A model generated the notes under the pieces. That model did not search any database. It worked only from the letters and a program-made list of their open reading frames with translations, and was not told the DNA's origin. Both the position numbers and the translations under genes were made by a program. Shown here piece after piece: positions 36,515 through 44,728 of a DNA stretch of 64,000 nt (within the stretch, counting starts at the first letter, position 1; every line of letters starts with the position of its first letter). The stretch comes from Hydrotalea sp. (GTDB lineage: Bacteria; Bacteroidota; Bacteroidia; Chitinophagales; Chitinophagaceae). The stretch is from NCBI GenBank assembly GCA_022402565.1, contig JAKRSC010000031.1, forward strand, positions 1 through 64,000. Reading direction: 5' to 3'.

Positions 36515-37450
36515 CTATTTTACTTTTGGAAAAGAGAAATCTAGTTTTCTTGATGTTGGAGTTCCCTTATTAATACTTAAATATAACCGCCTTGTATTAA
36601 AAGAATCAATATGCCACATTAAATCATTTATTCTTACATAGTAGCCTCTGTAATGTGTATTATCTCGTCTATCCCGATTAATCATAGACTTACTAACAAT
36701 TGTACTGAATGAACTATCATTATAATCATGAATGAAATTTTTAAAATCAAAATACATGCGTTTTCCATTAATCCTCTTTTTCCCTTTAAAATACTGACTT
36801 GCTGAAATCCAAAGATTAAGGGCAAACAATTCACTAAAGTCAGTTGGTTTAATGCTACTTGAGAGCTGATTAATCATTATTGAAACCTGAAACGGAACAA
36901 TAGCGTTATTGTGAAAGGTACTTAAATTCCTAACTTTAAATTGCAGTGTATCAAAAATGGTTTTATAATTATTTGTATCAATGATGACAATTCTATCATC
37001 GTTAAAAATCTTATTATTATTTTCATCTACAACTACTGCGATCTTTTTGTTACTTCTATTTATACCAATAAAAATTTTAGCTTCTACATCTAATGTTGAA
37101 TCAGGATGATCATCTAGCCCCGACATTTTATAGCCATTTGACAATGCTAAGCCATCCTCTTTTTTAAGTTTTGTAAGTTTGCTTATATAAGTAATTGAAT
37201 CTAATTCATTTCTTTTCCACTTATTAAACAGAGATTGATAACGATTAAATGAATGGGAAAAAACAATAGCAGTATCCATTTTTAAAATTCGAGTAAATTC
37301 TAAAGTCTTAGCGTCCATAGTGTATTCTTCAAGCTGCAAAGCATCTCTTTGATTTGCTTTAGGTAAGTATGGCTTGATTTTTATTGCAATTTTTTCTTTG
37401 GGTTTACAAGAAATAATCAGCAAACAAAATAGGACTGAAAGTAATTTCAT
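36515..37450 (-). CDS. Lipoprotein of unknown function
   Basis: This 311-aa protein has a lipoprotein signal peptide (KLLSVLFCLLIISC, Cys15), then a globular part with DDRIVIIDTNNYKTIFDT and a C-terminal block LYLSINKGTPTSRKLDFSF. I do not recognise a family. It lies 15 bp upstream of the broken C39 gene on the same strand, so it was probably part of the same cluster. Confidence 0.6.
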   Translation of the reverse strand: MKLLSVLFCLLIISCKPKEKIAIKIKPYLPKANQRDALQLEEYTMDAKTLEFTRILKMDTAIVFSHSFNRYQSLFNKWKRNELDSITYISKLTKLKKEDGLALSNGYKMSGLDDHPDSTLDVEAKIFIGINRSNKKIAVVVDENNNKIFNDDRIVIIDTNNYKTIFDTLQFKVRNLSTFHNNAIVPFQVSIMINQLSSSIKPTDFSELFALNLWISASQYFKGKKRINGKRMYFDFKNFIHDYNDSSFSTIVSKSMINRDRRDNTHYRGYYVRINDLMWHIDSFNTRRLYLSINKGTPTSRKLDFSFPKVK

Positions 37451-37563
37451 AACAGAGTTATTAATTGATTTTAATTAACATGCAGCAGAGCCAACAGGCA
37501 AATGCCAGAAATGGTGAGCGAAATGCGAACCACTGGCTTTTGCCGAGCGGAGCCGCAGGATGC

Positions 37564-37650
37564 CGACGGAATGAAGCTGCGCTGGAGCGAAGCGTAAGTT
37601 AGCAGCGAATGAGGAAGGCTGCCTGCGGCGGGGGCGAAATACGTTAACGT
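37564..37650. repeat. Repeat E, copy 2
   Basis: It matches 22856-22935 (GAAGCTGCGCTGGAGCG..., TAAGTTAGCAGCGAATGA) and, like that copy, runs into TTAACGTT at the start of an attC-like site. Confidence 0.6.
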
Positions 37651-37840
37651 TCAAGTATTGCTACAGTTGGGGACTTCGGAGCACTTCACTGTCAGCCTGC
37701 ATAAAATTTTGATAGGATAAAAGTTTAAGTTAACAAATAAAAGCCCGGCGATATTTTTTCTGCCCGGATGATGCACAATAGCGATATGCAGCTATTGCTC
37801 CAACGACCGTCAGACTTGCAACAAACCCCATGTTAGCAGA
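37642..37840 (-). repeat. attC-like site 7 (after DUF2971 cassette)
   Basis: GTTCAAGTATTGCTACAGTTGG (37649-37670, read in part) faces CCAACGACCGTCAGACTTGC (37800-37819) as an imperfect inverted repeat. The inverse core GTTAGCAGA is at 37832-37840, six bases before the gene stop. An inner CAATAGC/GCTATTG hairpin lies at 37776-37797. Confidence 0.6.
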
Positions 37841-37845
37841 TGTGC

Positions 37846-38751
37846 TTAAGATGAAACCAATTTATATTCACTTGGGTGTTTCGACATAAAATAATAAGGA
37901 ATTTCTTTTTCTTCTAAAACCGTAAATAAGTCATTAATTAATTTTTCATCATTTAAATGAAATCGAGTTCCCAAATAAACCGCCTTGGGTTTTGATACAG
38001 CCAATTTACTAGGAAATTCATTTCCTTGTCTGAAAAAAGCAAGGCGCCATTCACTCTCATATTCCCAATCTTTTGCCTTGATTAGTGTTGAACCAATTTT
38101 TCTTAAAGATGTCAATTCTTCGAAAAGCCCCACTTTATAAACCATGACACTGTAAATAATTGGCAACAAAAATGCCCTAACTTCTGGTGGTTCATTTACT
38201 ATGTCGTATTCTATACAAATGCCTTTGTGTTCGTCAGCGTAATGAGTCCACAATAAAAGTGAATTATCAATTTCACTGAAACTACAAACTTTAATATAAT
38301 GATTAGTTTCCTCATTTATTTCTGCCCACCTTTTTTCTATAACTTCCTGTTGCTTCTCAATGCTAATATTTAGAATTATTCCTTTGCTCTTGCATATTTC
38401 ATGATATGCTTTATTTGGATTCGAGTTGGTTACAATAGATTTTATTTCATCTTTAGATAGTGTTTTTCCAAATTTTTTCTCAAATGTCTTATGAAACTTT
38501 TTGTCGGAATAAAAAACTCTTGAACATTCGAGATAGTCAAATTGCAATGAGCATTCAAATGGGTCATTTAACTCGGAAATAGCAGAAAGCCAAATGTAGC
38601 TTTCAGAAATAGTATTAATTGTTGTTTGATTCAACCTTCTATATTTATAACATGATTTCGGGAAATTTAACTCTCTCAATGGAAAGGCATCTTCATAATT
38701 CTCTTCCATCATTAATTCCCAAAATTCTGTCTTCCAATTTTGTGTGCTCAT
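37846..38751 (-). CDS. DUF2971 family protein
   Basis: This 301-aa cytoplasmic protein has the typical DUF2971 order: YKYRRLNQTT, then WLSAISELNDPFECSLQFDY, CSFSEIDNSLLLWTHYADEHKGICIEYD (read in parts), and YESEWRLAFF with KAVYLGTRF. The biochemical role of the family is unknown. Members are often found in mobile and defence regions. It is a single-gene cassette bounded by TCTGCTAAC (38774-38782) and GTTAGCAGA (37832-37840). Confidence 0.85.
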   Translation of the reverse strand: MSTQNWKTEFWELMMEENYEDAFPLRELNFPKSCYKYRRLNQTTINTISESYIWLSAISELNDPFECSLQFDYLECSRVFYSDKKFHKTFEKKFGKTLSKDEIKSIVTNSNPNKAYHEICKSKGIILNISIEKQQEVIEKRWAEINEETNHYIKVCSFSEIDNSLLLWTHYADEHKGICIEYDIVNEPPEVRAFLLPIIYSVMVYKVGLFEELTSLRKIGSTLIKAKDWEYESEWRLAFFRQGNEFPSKLAVSKPKAVYLGTRFHLNDEKLINDLFTVLEEKEIPYYFMSKHPSEYKLVSS

Positions 38752-38773
38752 AAAAGTAGTTTACGATTGCATC

Positions 38774-38971
38774 TCTGCTAACAGGAAAGCATTTTCGCTG
38801 TACGAGGCTTAGAATTCCGCCCGCCTGGTACTGTCGACCCGTTAAAATTAATGAATAAGAATAATTTGTGATGCTGAGCGTTTTCGGTCTGCAAGTAGCT
38901 GAAGCCGATTAGCGATTAACAGCTGAAGTATGCGTGTCCGCCCGCAGAGCGTGAATGCAATGTTAGTGGCA
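38774..38971 (-). repeat. attC-like site 4 (after metallophosphoesterase cassette)
   Basis: CTAACA (38778-38783), GCATT (38789-38793) and CGCT (38796-38799) face AGCG (38948-38951), AATGC (38954-38958) and TGTTAG (38961-38966) in mirror order. The inverse core GTTAGTGGCA is at 38962-38971. The left end holds the core of the neighbouring DUF2971 cassette. Confidence 0.7.
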
Positions 38972-38980
38972 GTTGAATTC

Positions 38981-41900
38981 CTAATCATTTAAATTATTCA
39001 AATTCCGTCGTGGTAATATGTCATCTGATACTTTCGAAACAGTATCTATTCCTGGTTTAGGACTTCCAGTATTATGTTTAGCCCAACAAGCTTTAATAAG
39101 ATATTCTGTGTCTAATTGTTCACCAGCGGTCATATGGCTTGAGGCATAGTTATTAGTTAGATTTGTGTAAATATCCCCTAGGTAAAATGAATTTTTACCT
39201 ACATTTTCAATATAGTTAAGCAATGATTCTTTCCAGCCTTTTGGGCGTGCATTACATTCAATCAATGCTATAATGTGTCTAATATTGGGGTCTTCAAAAC
39301 TAAGCATGTATTTCCTTAGGAGAAGTATTAATTTATCCGAAAATAAATCGTCTTTATACCAGAGATTTAAATTATGTGGCATTGATGTTATTACTTTTTT
39401 CAAACATTCATCATATTCTTTGGGGAAATCATCGGTTAGTTTAAAACGTGCCCCTCCAATTCCTCCAAAACCATTCTTTGCAAGAACTGGCGCGATCAAA
39501 AACAAAGCTCTAATAGTTTCTTGCCAACCTGCGAAAATTTTTTCAATTAGATCTTCTTTCAATTTGCTAGATATAAATTCGCTGTTTCTAAGTCCTTTGG
39601 CTGCGGATTTAGTTAAATCCATTAAATTTTTAACTTCATATTCTTCTAAAAAATTATGAATTTTTTGATTATAGGGTTTCACGCTATCATAGTGCTTGTC
39701 AGCAATGACATCTTTTAGTTCTTCCGGCAGTTTTGATTTTTGTACGTTTTCGACTAATTGTTTTTGAGTCATTCCACTTATAGTTTCATTCAAGGCCCAT
39801 TTAATATCTTTAAAGAGGTTGAAATCATCTTGTAATCCAATTTTAAGATGTACCTTTTTAGATAATGCATCTAGATCTTCAATTAACATATGCGCTACAT
39901 CTTCCCTTGCGCCATCAATACCAGTATAGAATTCTATAATTTCAGGAAAGTATAATGAATGTTTATCTTTTAGCATGTAACTAGCAAACTGTGGAGATAT
40001 TTTCATTCTTAAGGCCGCGAAATAATAAATCCAATACGAAAATCTGAATCGTAATTCTCCATTTATTGTAACTAATATCTGATTGTTCTTCAGCACTTCA
40101 AGCAAATCATATGTATTTGTTGTATTATAGTTTTCTTTGCAAAACGGAACACAAATGGCATGAAATTCAGATTCGGGAAAAGTATCTTTATTCTCTTTTA
40201 ATAAGTGTTCACAAAAATATCCTAATAAAAATCCGCAATTTTCTTCATCCAATGTATCTCCGTAAAATAATTTTCCTGGATTATCAAAAATTACTTTCAA
40301 AACCTGTTTAAATACCCTTGACCTATTAACTGGTCTGTCTTCGAAATTGTCCAGAAAAGCAATTAATAGTTGCAAACAGTTTAGAGGAGTTCGATGTATA
40401 TTTAAATCTATTAAATCTATATCAAGCCTTGTTAGTACTCGATTTTCATCTGCTATTTGATTTTCGTCATTAAAGTTCTTTACAATATTCCTTAGCCCCG
40501 CTCTTGAAAGTTCACACAACCACAATTGCTTAAATCCTTCGTGGCTCTCCTCAGAATCAAGTCCTTCTAGAACTATATTGTCACTGAAATTTGAAAATAT
40601 AACTATGTTTGCGTTTGGACATTTTCTTTTTATATTTTCAAGGATTTTATGTGAATCTTTTAGTGAGTTTTTCCAGTTATCTAAAAGCAAACAATTAACT
40701 GAACTTCCTTCAATATTAAAATCTCCCAACGCCTCGTCAAAGTCAGAATGATACTTAGCGTAATTCCAGTTTTCCGAATCTAAATAAATCCAAATGCTTT
40801 TATTAAATTGAAATGCTTTTAGGGCAAGATACTTGGCGAAACAAGTTAATCCGAACTGTGGTGCACCAATTATTTGGTAATTAATTGGATTGTTAATAAG
40901 ATTTATATAATCGTATTTTTCGGAATCTGTTTTTTTGGATGAATTTGGCGGAGTTGATCTTAACGTCCTTTCAACCCAATTTGGAATTCTAGAATAGGAC
41001 TTCATTGCTTTGTTGAAATTACTTTCTAGCTTTTTTTCAAATATGTCTTCTGGGGAATAATTTATCTTATTGAATATTCTTATTCCATTTTCTGTGCCTG
41101 AAAAGTCTTGCCCAGACATGAACTTTCTTTGACGCTTCACCCACTGTCTATATTCTATTGACCCCAACTTGCTCTCTTCAAATGTCAATATTGCATAACC
41201 ATTCAAGTCGGTCTTATTAGAAAAAAGTTGAGGGGAACTTAATTTGATTATTCCATGATCTTCAGCGATATAATTATGGTCTAATTCTTGCTCATGCAAG
41301 TGGCCAGAGATTATAATATCAATATCTCTTTTTAACATTGATTTAATTTCCAATCTTGCAAATTCGGTTAGATAATCTAATGGGTGATGCATTATAAGCA
41401 CCTTAGCTCTACCTCTATTGTCCTGAATCCATTTGTTGAGTCCAGAAGTTTCTACCTTTAAAGTGCCAATGTCCTTAATATCATTAAGTCCGCCATAGCA
41501 TAGAAGTGAGCAATTCAAAAAGTAAAAAGAAATTTCCGGAATTGGAGATGCGGAATATCCTAATATGTTGAAGTTTGGAAGATGAAGTTGAGAGGTACAA
41601 AAATTTTTAAAGAAATCAAATTTTCTTACAAATAAATTATTCTCAGTTTTGAGAAATTCGTTGAACTCAGTTTCATTTTTCTTTTCAGATATTTGTCTTG
41701 CATGTTCTTCAAAATTATCTTCAATTACTTTTCTGTTGAAATCATGATTTCCTGGACAACAGTAAATATTTGTAATCGGAACATATTTTAATAACCTACT
41801 AATGAAATTATTGTAAAATAGGCTATAGATCATTTCTGAATTCCCCTTGTTTACTAGATCTCCAGATATTATGCAAAAGGTGTTTTCTTTATTATTACAA

Positions 41901-42013
41901 TCAACTTTATTTTCTAAATCCGAGAAGAAAGCATTTAAAATTAGGCCTTGATTTTCTGGCTCATTATTTTCATAGTGAATATCTGAAACATGAATCACTT
42001 TTATAGTTCTCAT
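38981..42013 (-). CDS. Metallophosphoesterase-NTPase fusion (STAND-like)
   Basis: This 1010-aa protein begins with a calcineurin-like phosphoesterase: D11/H13 in HVSDIHYEN, ISGDLVNKGN, CCPGNHDFNR, LIMHHPLD and ISGHLHEQ, so all metal-binding motifs are present. A central P-loop-like domain follows with IIGAPQFGLTCF, where the usual Walker A lysine is replaced, and NCLLLDNW as a possible Walker B. The last 400 residues are helical, like a repeat sensor. The layout (effector, NTPase, sensor) resembles STAND-type defence proteins. A functional ATPase is doubtful. Its cassette ends TGCCACTAAC (42114-42123) and GTTAGTGGCA (38962-38971) are perfectly complementary. Confidence 0.7.
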   Translation of the reverse strand: MRTIKVIHVSDIHYENNEPENQGLILNAFFSDLENKVDCNNKENTFCIISGDLVNKGNSEMIYSLFYNNFISRLLKYVPITNIYCCPGNHDFNRKVIEDNFEEHARQISEKKNETEFNEFLKTENNLFVRKFDFFKNFCTSQLHLPNFNILGYSASPIPEISFYFLNCSLLCYGGLNDIKDIGTLKVETSGLNKWIQDNRGRAKVLIMHHPLDYLTEFARLEIKSMLKRDIDIIISGHLHEQELDHNYIAEDHGIIKLSSPQLFSNKTDLNGYAILTFEESKLGSIEYRQWVKRQRKFMSGQDFSGTENGIRIFNKINYSPEDIFEKKLESNFNKAMKSYSRIPNWVERTLRSTPPNSSKKTDSEKYDYINLINNPINYQIIGAPQFGLTCFAKYLALKAFQFNKSIWIYLDSENWNYAKYHSDFDEALGDFNIEGSSVNCLLLDNWKNSLKDSHKILENIKRKCPNANIVIFSNFSDNIVLEGLDSEESHEGFKQLWLCELSRAGLRNIVKNFNDENQIADENRVLTRLDIDLIDLNIHRTPLNCLQLLIAFLDNFEDRPVNRSRVFKQVLKVIFDNPGKLFYGDTLDEENCGFLLGYFCEHLLKENKDTFPESEFHAICVPFCKENYNTTNTYDLLEVLKNNQILVTINGELRFRFSYWIYYFAALRMKISPQFASYMLKDKHSLYFPEIIEFYTGIDGAREDVAHMLIEDLDALSKKVHLKIGLQDDFNLFKDIKWALNETISGMTQKQLVENVQKSKLPEELKDVIADKHYDSVKPYNQKIHNFLEEYEVKNLMDLTKSAAKGLRNSEFISSKLKEDLIEKIFAGWQETIRALFLIAPVLAKNGFGGIGGARFKLTDDFPKEYDECLKKVITSMPHNLNLWYKDDLFSDKLILLLRKYMLSFEDPNIRHIIALIECNARPKGWKESLLNYIENVGKNSFYLGDIYTNLTNNYASSHMTAGEQLDTEYLIKACWAKHNTGSPKPGIDTVSKVSDDILPRRNLNNLND

Positions 42014-42113
42014 AAATTTGATTATTACTTTAAAATTTAATTATAAAATTGGTGCCTTTTAGAACACAATCTGCCATAGACTAATTTTCTTTTTTGTCAG
42101 GGTTAGTTAAAAT

Positions 42114-42313
42114 TGCCACTAACGTTAAAGCATTGGCGATGTGGCGGTATTTTGTGCTCCGTCCGCTTGGTGCCGCTGCTGATTAAAATATAAAAGTTCA
42201 TTGTTTATTTTGTTGCTCAGCGTTATTCGTCTGCTGAAACCAAAGATGATATGTGATATGTAGTTGATTGTTTTTGTGTCGCCCGCCATATTGCCAATGC
42301 AATGTTAAAGGCA
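42114..42313 (-). repeat. attC-like site 5 (after TIR cassette)
   Basis: AACGTTAAAGCATTGGCGAT (42121-42140) with GTGGCGG faces CCGCCATATTGCCAATGC (from 42283 to 42300) and AATGTTA. GCATTGGC (42130-42137) and GCCAATGC (42293-42300) are a perfect 8-bp pair. Ends are TGCCACTAAC on the left and GTTAAAGGCA (42304-42313) on the right. This has the best overall resemblance to an attC site. Confidence 0.75.
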
Positions 42314-42320
42314 GTTTTGA

Positions 42321-43145
42321 CTACTCAATTTTGCTGTACTTTAAGTTATAACCTGACGTGTCGGTTCCGAGTAAAACTTTGCCACCTTCTAATTTTAAAC
42401 TTTCAACTGAATGCACCATGTCAGTTGGCTTTTCGTCTATTATCTGAATTTTTTGCCACACATAGTTTGAATCTTTTGATTTAAGAATATTCAATTGAAA
42501 ATAGTATTTGTCACTACCTGAAATAGTTAGATAATATTTTCCGTCATTGTCTAATCGCAAAAATTCTTGACCCCTAAAAGAGCCATCAAGTTTTGTATAT
42601 TCCAATTTCCATTTTCCTGCTAATGATGCAAATGAATTGTCAGGCCTCATACTTATTGCTTGTGCTTTATTATTTTCTGCTGCCTGTTTTAAATCTTCAT
42701 AAAATTTATCAAAAGTCGCGTTTACAACATCATCGCTAACGTCAGGAGAAATTACTTTTTTTAAGGTGAGAAATAATTTCAGCAGGTCTAGTTTGTCATT
42801 GAGCTTTGTCACATTTAGATACTGAAAAAAACTGTTATTGTCCTTCAAATCTGAAATGTCAAGGTCGCAAAGAAGAACACAAATACTTCCTTTAGATAAA
42901 ATACCGCCTGCTTCGAGTATTATCCATTCGGACTTGATATTTTCCTTGGTCAAAAAGATGATGCCTGTTTTTACATTAATTAGCTCTGCCTTTATTTTAT
43001 TAAACCAGTCAGCGTCTTTTTCAATACTTTCAGGTGAAAAAAATGATGATGAATTTTGTAAAATAATTGGAAGGTATTGATGAAATGCATAAGCAATTGC
43101 GTTACTTAATTTGCCAGACCAACTTAAGAAGATATTGTTTGTCAA
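42321..43145 (-). CDS. TIR-domain protein with C-terminal beta domain
   Basis: This 274-aa protein has an N-terminal TIR-like domain (IFLSWSG at residues 5-11, the FFSPESIEKDADWF loop, and KSEWIILEAG with the putative NADase Glu at E78). A separate domain (residues 175-274: GKWKLEYTKLDGSFRG...) looks like a small beta barrel of lipocalin type. TIR domains of this class hydrolyse NAD in several defence systems, so the C-terminal part may sense a ligand or lipid. This is inferred. It is a single-gene cassette. Confidence 0.75.
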   Translation of the reverse strand: MTNNIFLSWSGKLSNAIAYAFHQYLPIILQNSSSFFSPESIEKDADWFNKIKAELINVKTGIIFLTKENIKSEWIILEAGGILSKGSICVLLCDLDISDLKDNNSFFQYLNVTKLNDKLDLLKLFLTLKKVISPDVSDDVVNATFDKFYEDLKQAAENNKAQAISMRPDNSFASLAGKWKLEYTKLDGSFRGQEFLRLDNDGKYYLTISGSDKYYFQLNILKSKDSNYVWQKIQIIDEKPTDMVHSVESLKLEGGKVLLGTDTSGYNLKYSKIE

Positions 43146-43179
43146 TTTATGAGATTTTTGGTGTTAATAAAATTGCCTG

Positions 43180-43300
43180 TAACTCATTAATATATGCAAT
43201 AACAACACAATTATTTAAGTTAATTCATTGTATATATTAATGAGTTAGTGCTATTCAAATTTAACGATTCATCAGAATAATTCGAAATAGAAGTAAGTTA
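43180..43300. repeat. Dispersed repeat D with perfect 16-bp inverted repeat
   Basis: TAACTCATTAATATAT (43180-43195) and ATATATTAATGAGTTA (43232-43247) are perfect reverse complements with a 36-bp spacer. CAAATTTA (43256-43263) is TAAATTTG on the minus strand. The remainder matches repeats A-C. It lies 34 bp upstream of the TIR gene. Confidence 0.75.
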
Positions 43301-43309
43301 AACAAAACC

Positions 43310-43362
43310 TAGCCAAAAGACAAAATGCTATTAATCAAAAGCAAAGCATTTTACCTAGGCTA
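43310..43362 (-). terminator. Possible terminator after PIN gene
   Basis: An 8-bp stem AAAATGCT/AGCATTTT (43322-43329 with 43345-43352) sits inside an outer TAGCC/GGCTA pair. On the minus strand GGTTTTGTTT follows. It lies about 50 bp past the PIN gene stop at 43415. Confidence 0.4.
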
Positions 43363-43414
43363 TTAAGGACAAAGTTTGAAAACAGTTAAAGCCCTTATCA
43401 CTTGTTACAAGGAT

Positions 43415-43885
43415 TTAAAACAAGGTTCCCTTAAACTCGTTTAAAGGAATTTCTAAATCAAGTAATTCTATAGTAAAACTCTTTGAAGTAATAATTGGGG
43501 ATATGATTTGGCTGAATGATTTCTTATCTTTTGTTATATAACCTTGAATTTTTCTATTAAAAAGCTGCGCTATCAATTTACAGTCATCTTTAATAACATT
43601 TCTGTCAATATTTGATAATTGAGACTTATTGTTTAGTAAAATGGAGTGAAATTCTCCAGCTGTTTTACCATCGAAAAAGTCGAATGGTATTATCTTGGCA
43701 AATTCTAATGGCAAATTAGAAGGATCATCTTTTACTGCATATTCGGCAACTACAATTGTGGATATATAAATCTCAATTTTTTGTTCCAGGAAGTATTTGA
43801 AATAGTCTTTTGCATTGGTATGCAACGGATCATTGCTTTTGAGCAATCTGATACAAAAAGATGTGTCGAGTAATATACTATCCAT
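43415..43885 (-). CDS. PIN-domain nuclease (putative toxin 2)
   Basis: This 156-aa PIN protein has acidic residues D7 (LLDTSFCI), E48 (VVAEYAV), D101 (VIKDDCKLIA) and D120 (YITKDKKSF). It overlaps the upstream 258-aa gene by 8 bp. The pairing suggests a toxin with an unusual partner. PIN nucleases of this type cleave tRNA or rRNA in known cases; the target here is unknown. Confidence 0.75.
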   Translation of the reverse strand: MDSILLDTSFCIRLLKSNDPLHTNAKDYFKYFLEQKIEIYISTIVVAEYAVKDDPSNLPLEFAKIIPFDFFDGKTAGEFHSILLNNKSQLSNIDRNVIKDDCKLIAQLFNRKIQGYITKDKKSFSQIISPIITSKSFTIELLDLEIPLNEFKGTLF

Positions 43886-44654
43886 TTACGCTTGCCCTAA
43901 TTTCATTAAGCCATAGATCTACGTTGGGTACGTTATTCCAGTTAACGGATGCCTTTTGAATAAGAAGATTTAATTTATGTTCATCATAGTTCGGATTATA
44001 TGTAATGTAGTCGATTAGCTTGAGATCATACGGCTTGCCATCGGCTAGATTTTGTTTGCCCTTAGCTCTAACTCCGTAAACTCTGAATAGCCGCTTCTCT
44101 CCTTCCAAAAGCTGTTGTTCGGTTGCGCTAATTACAAGCTTTCCAAATTCTTTGGTTAGTAAATGAAAGTTCGGATTGTTTCCTCCTTCTTCATTTATTT
44201 TTCCGTACAAAATGAATTCAGTTTCAATGAAGGTTGCAGCAACTTTATAATATTGGGTTTCTTTAGTGATACTCAAAACGGATTCTGTTGAAACTGAGCT
44301 ATAGAAGGATATTTGAAGATCTTTTTCTGTAGCTTTTCGTTGAAACTTATCGATGATTTCTGCTCGCTTATTATCTAAAAAATCAATATTGCCTCTACTA
44401 CTGATCTCTTTGCTTATTCCGTTAAACAGCAATACAGCTGAAATTGGAAGATGAAATATATTCCTTGCTGACCCTTCCTCAATTGTGTAGGATATATGAG
44501 GACGAGTAGATTTTTCTGCTTTTGTAGGATACAAGAAAGCCTCAACATCGCTAATAATTTCTTTGATCTCAGCAATGTCAATATCAATGGGTTTAATAGG
44601 CCTTTGGTCTACTAAGCCATTAATTTTAATTTCTATAAATCCTTGCTCTTCCAC
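43878..44654 (-). CDS. PIN partner protein, unknown
   Basis: This 258-aa protein has a start ending in acidic IDIDIAEIKEIISDVEAFL, and beta-rich segments with STESVLSITKETQYYKVAATF. No antitoxin-type DNA-binding motif is visible and it is larger than most antitoxins. Its 8-bp overlap with a PIN gene implies joint expression. It may neutralise the PIN protein or serve as its sensor. Not recognised. Confidence 0.5.
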   Translation of the reverse strand: MEEQGFIEIKINGLVDQRPIKPIDIDIAEIKEIISDVEAFLYPTKAEKSTRPHISYTIEEGSARNIFHLPISAVLLFNGISKEISSRGNIDFLDNKRAEIIDKFQRKATEKDLQISFYSSVSTESVLSITKETQYYKVAATFIETEFILYGKINEEGGNNPNFHLLTKEFGKLVISATEQQLLEGEKRLFRVYGVRAKGKQNLADGKPYDLKLIDYITYNPNYDEHKLNLLIQKASVNWNNVPNVDLWLNEIRASVNG

Positions 44655-44728
44655 TTGGTAAAATTAGTACTATTTAAATTACTATTTATTTATCAGATTC
44701 TTAAAGAAATCATGCTTCATCTTCACCC

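Noticed and set aside
38981-42013. Full Avs-type STAND ATPase call for the 1010-aa protein
   Set aside because: The Walker A lysine is absent and the NTPase domain is only weakly supported, so I kept a descriptive name.
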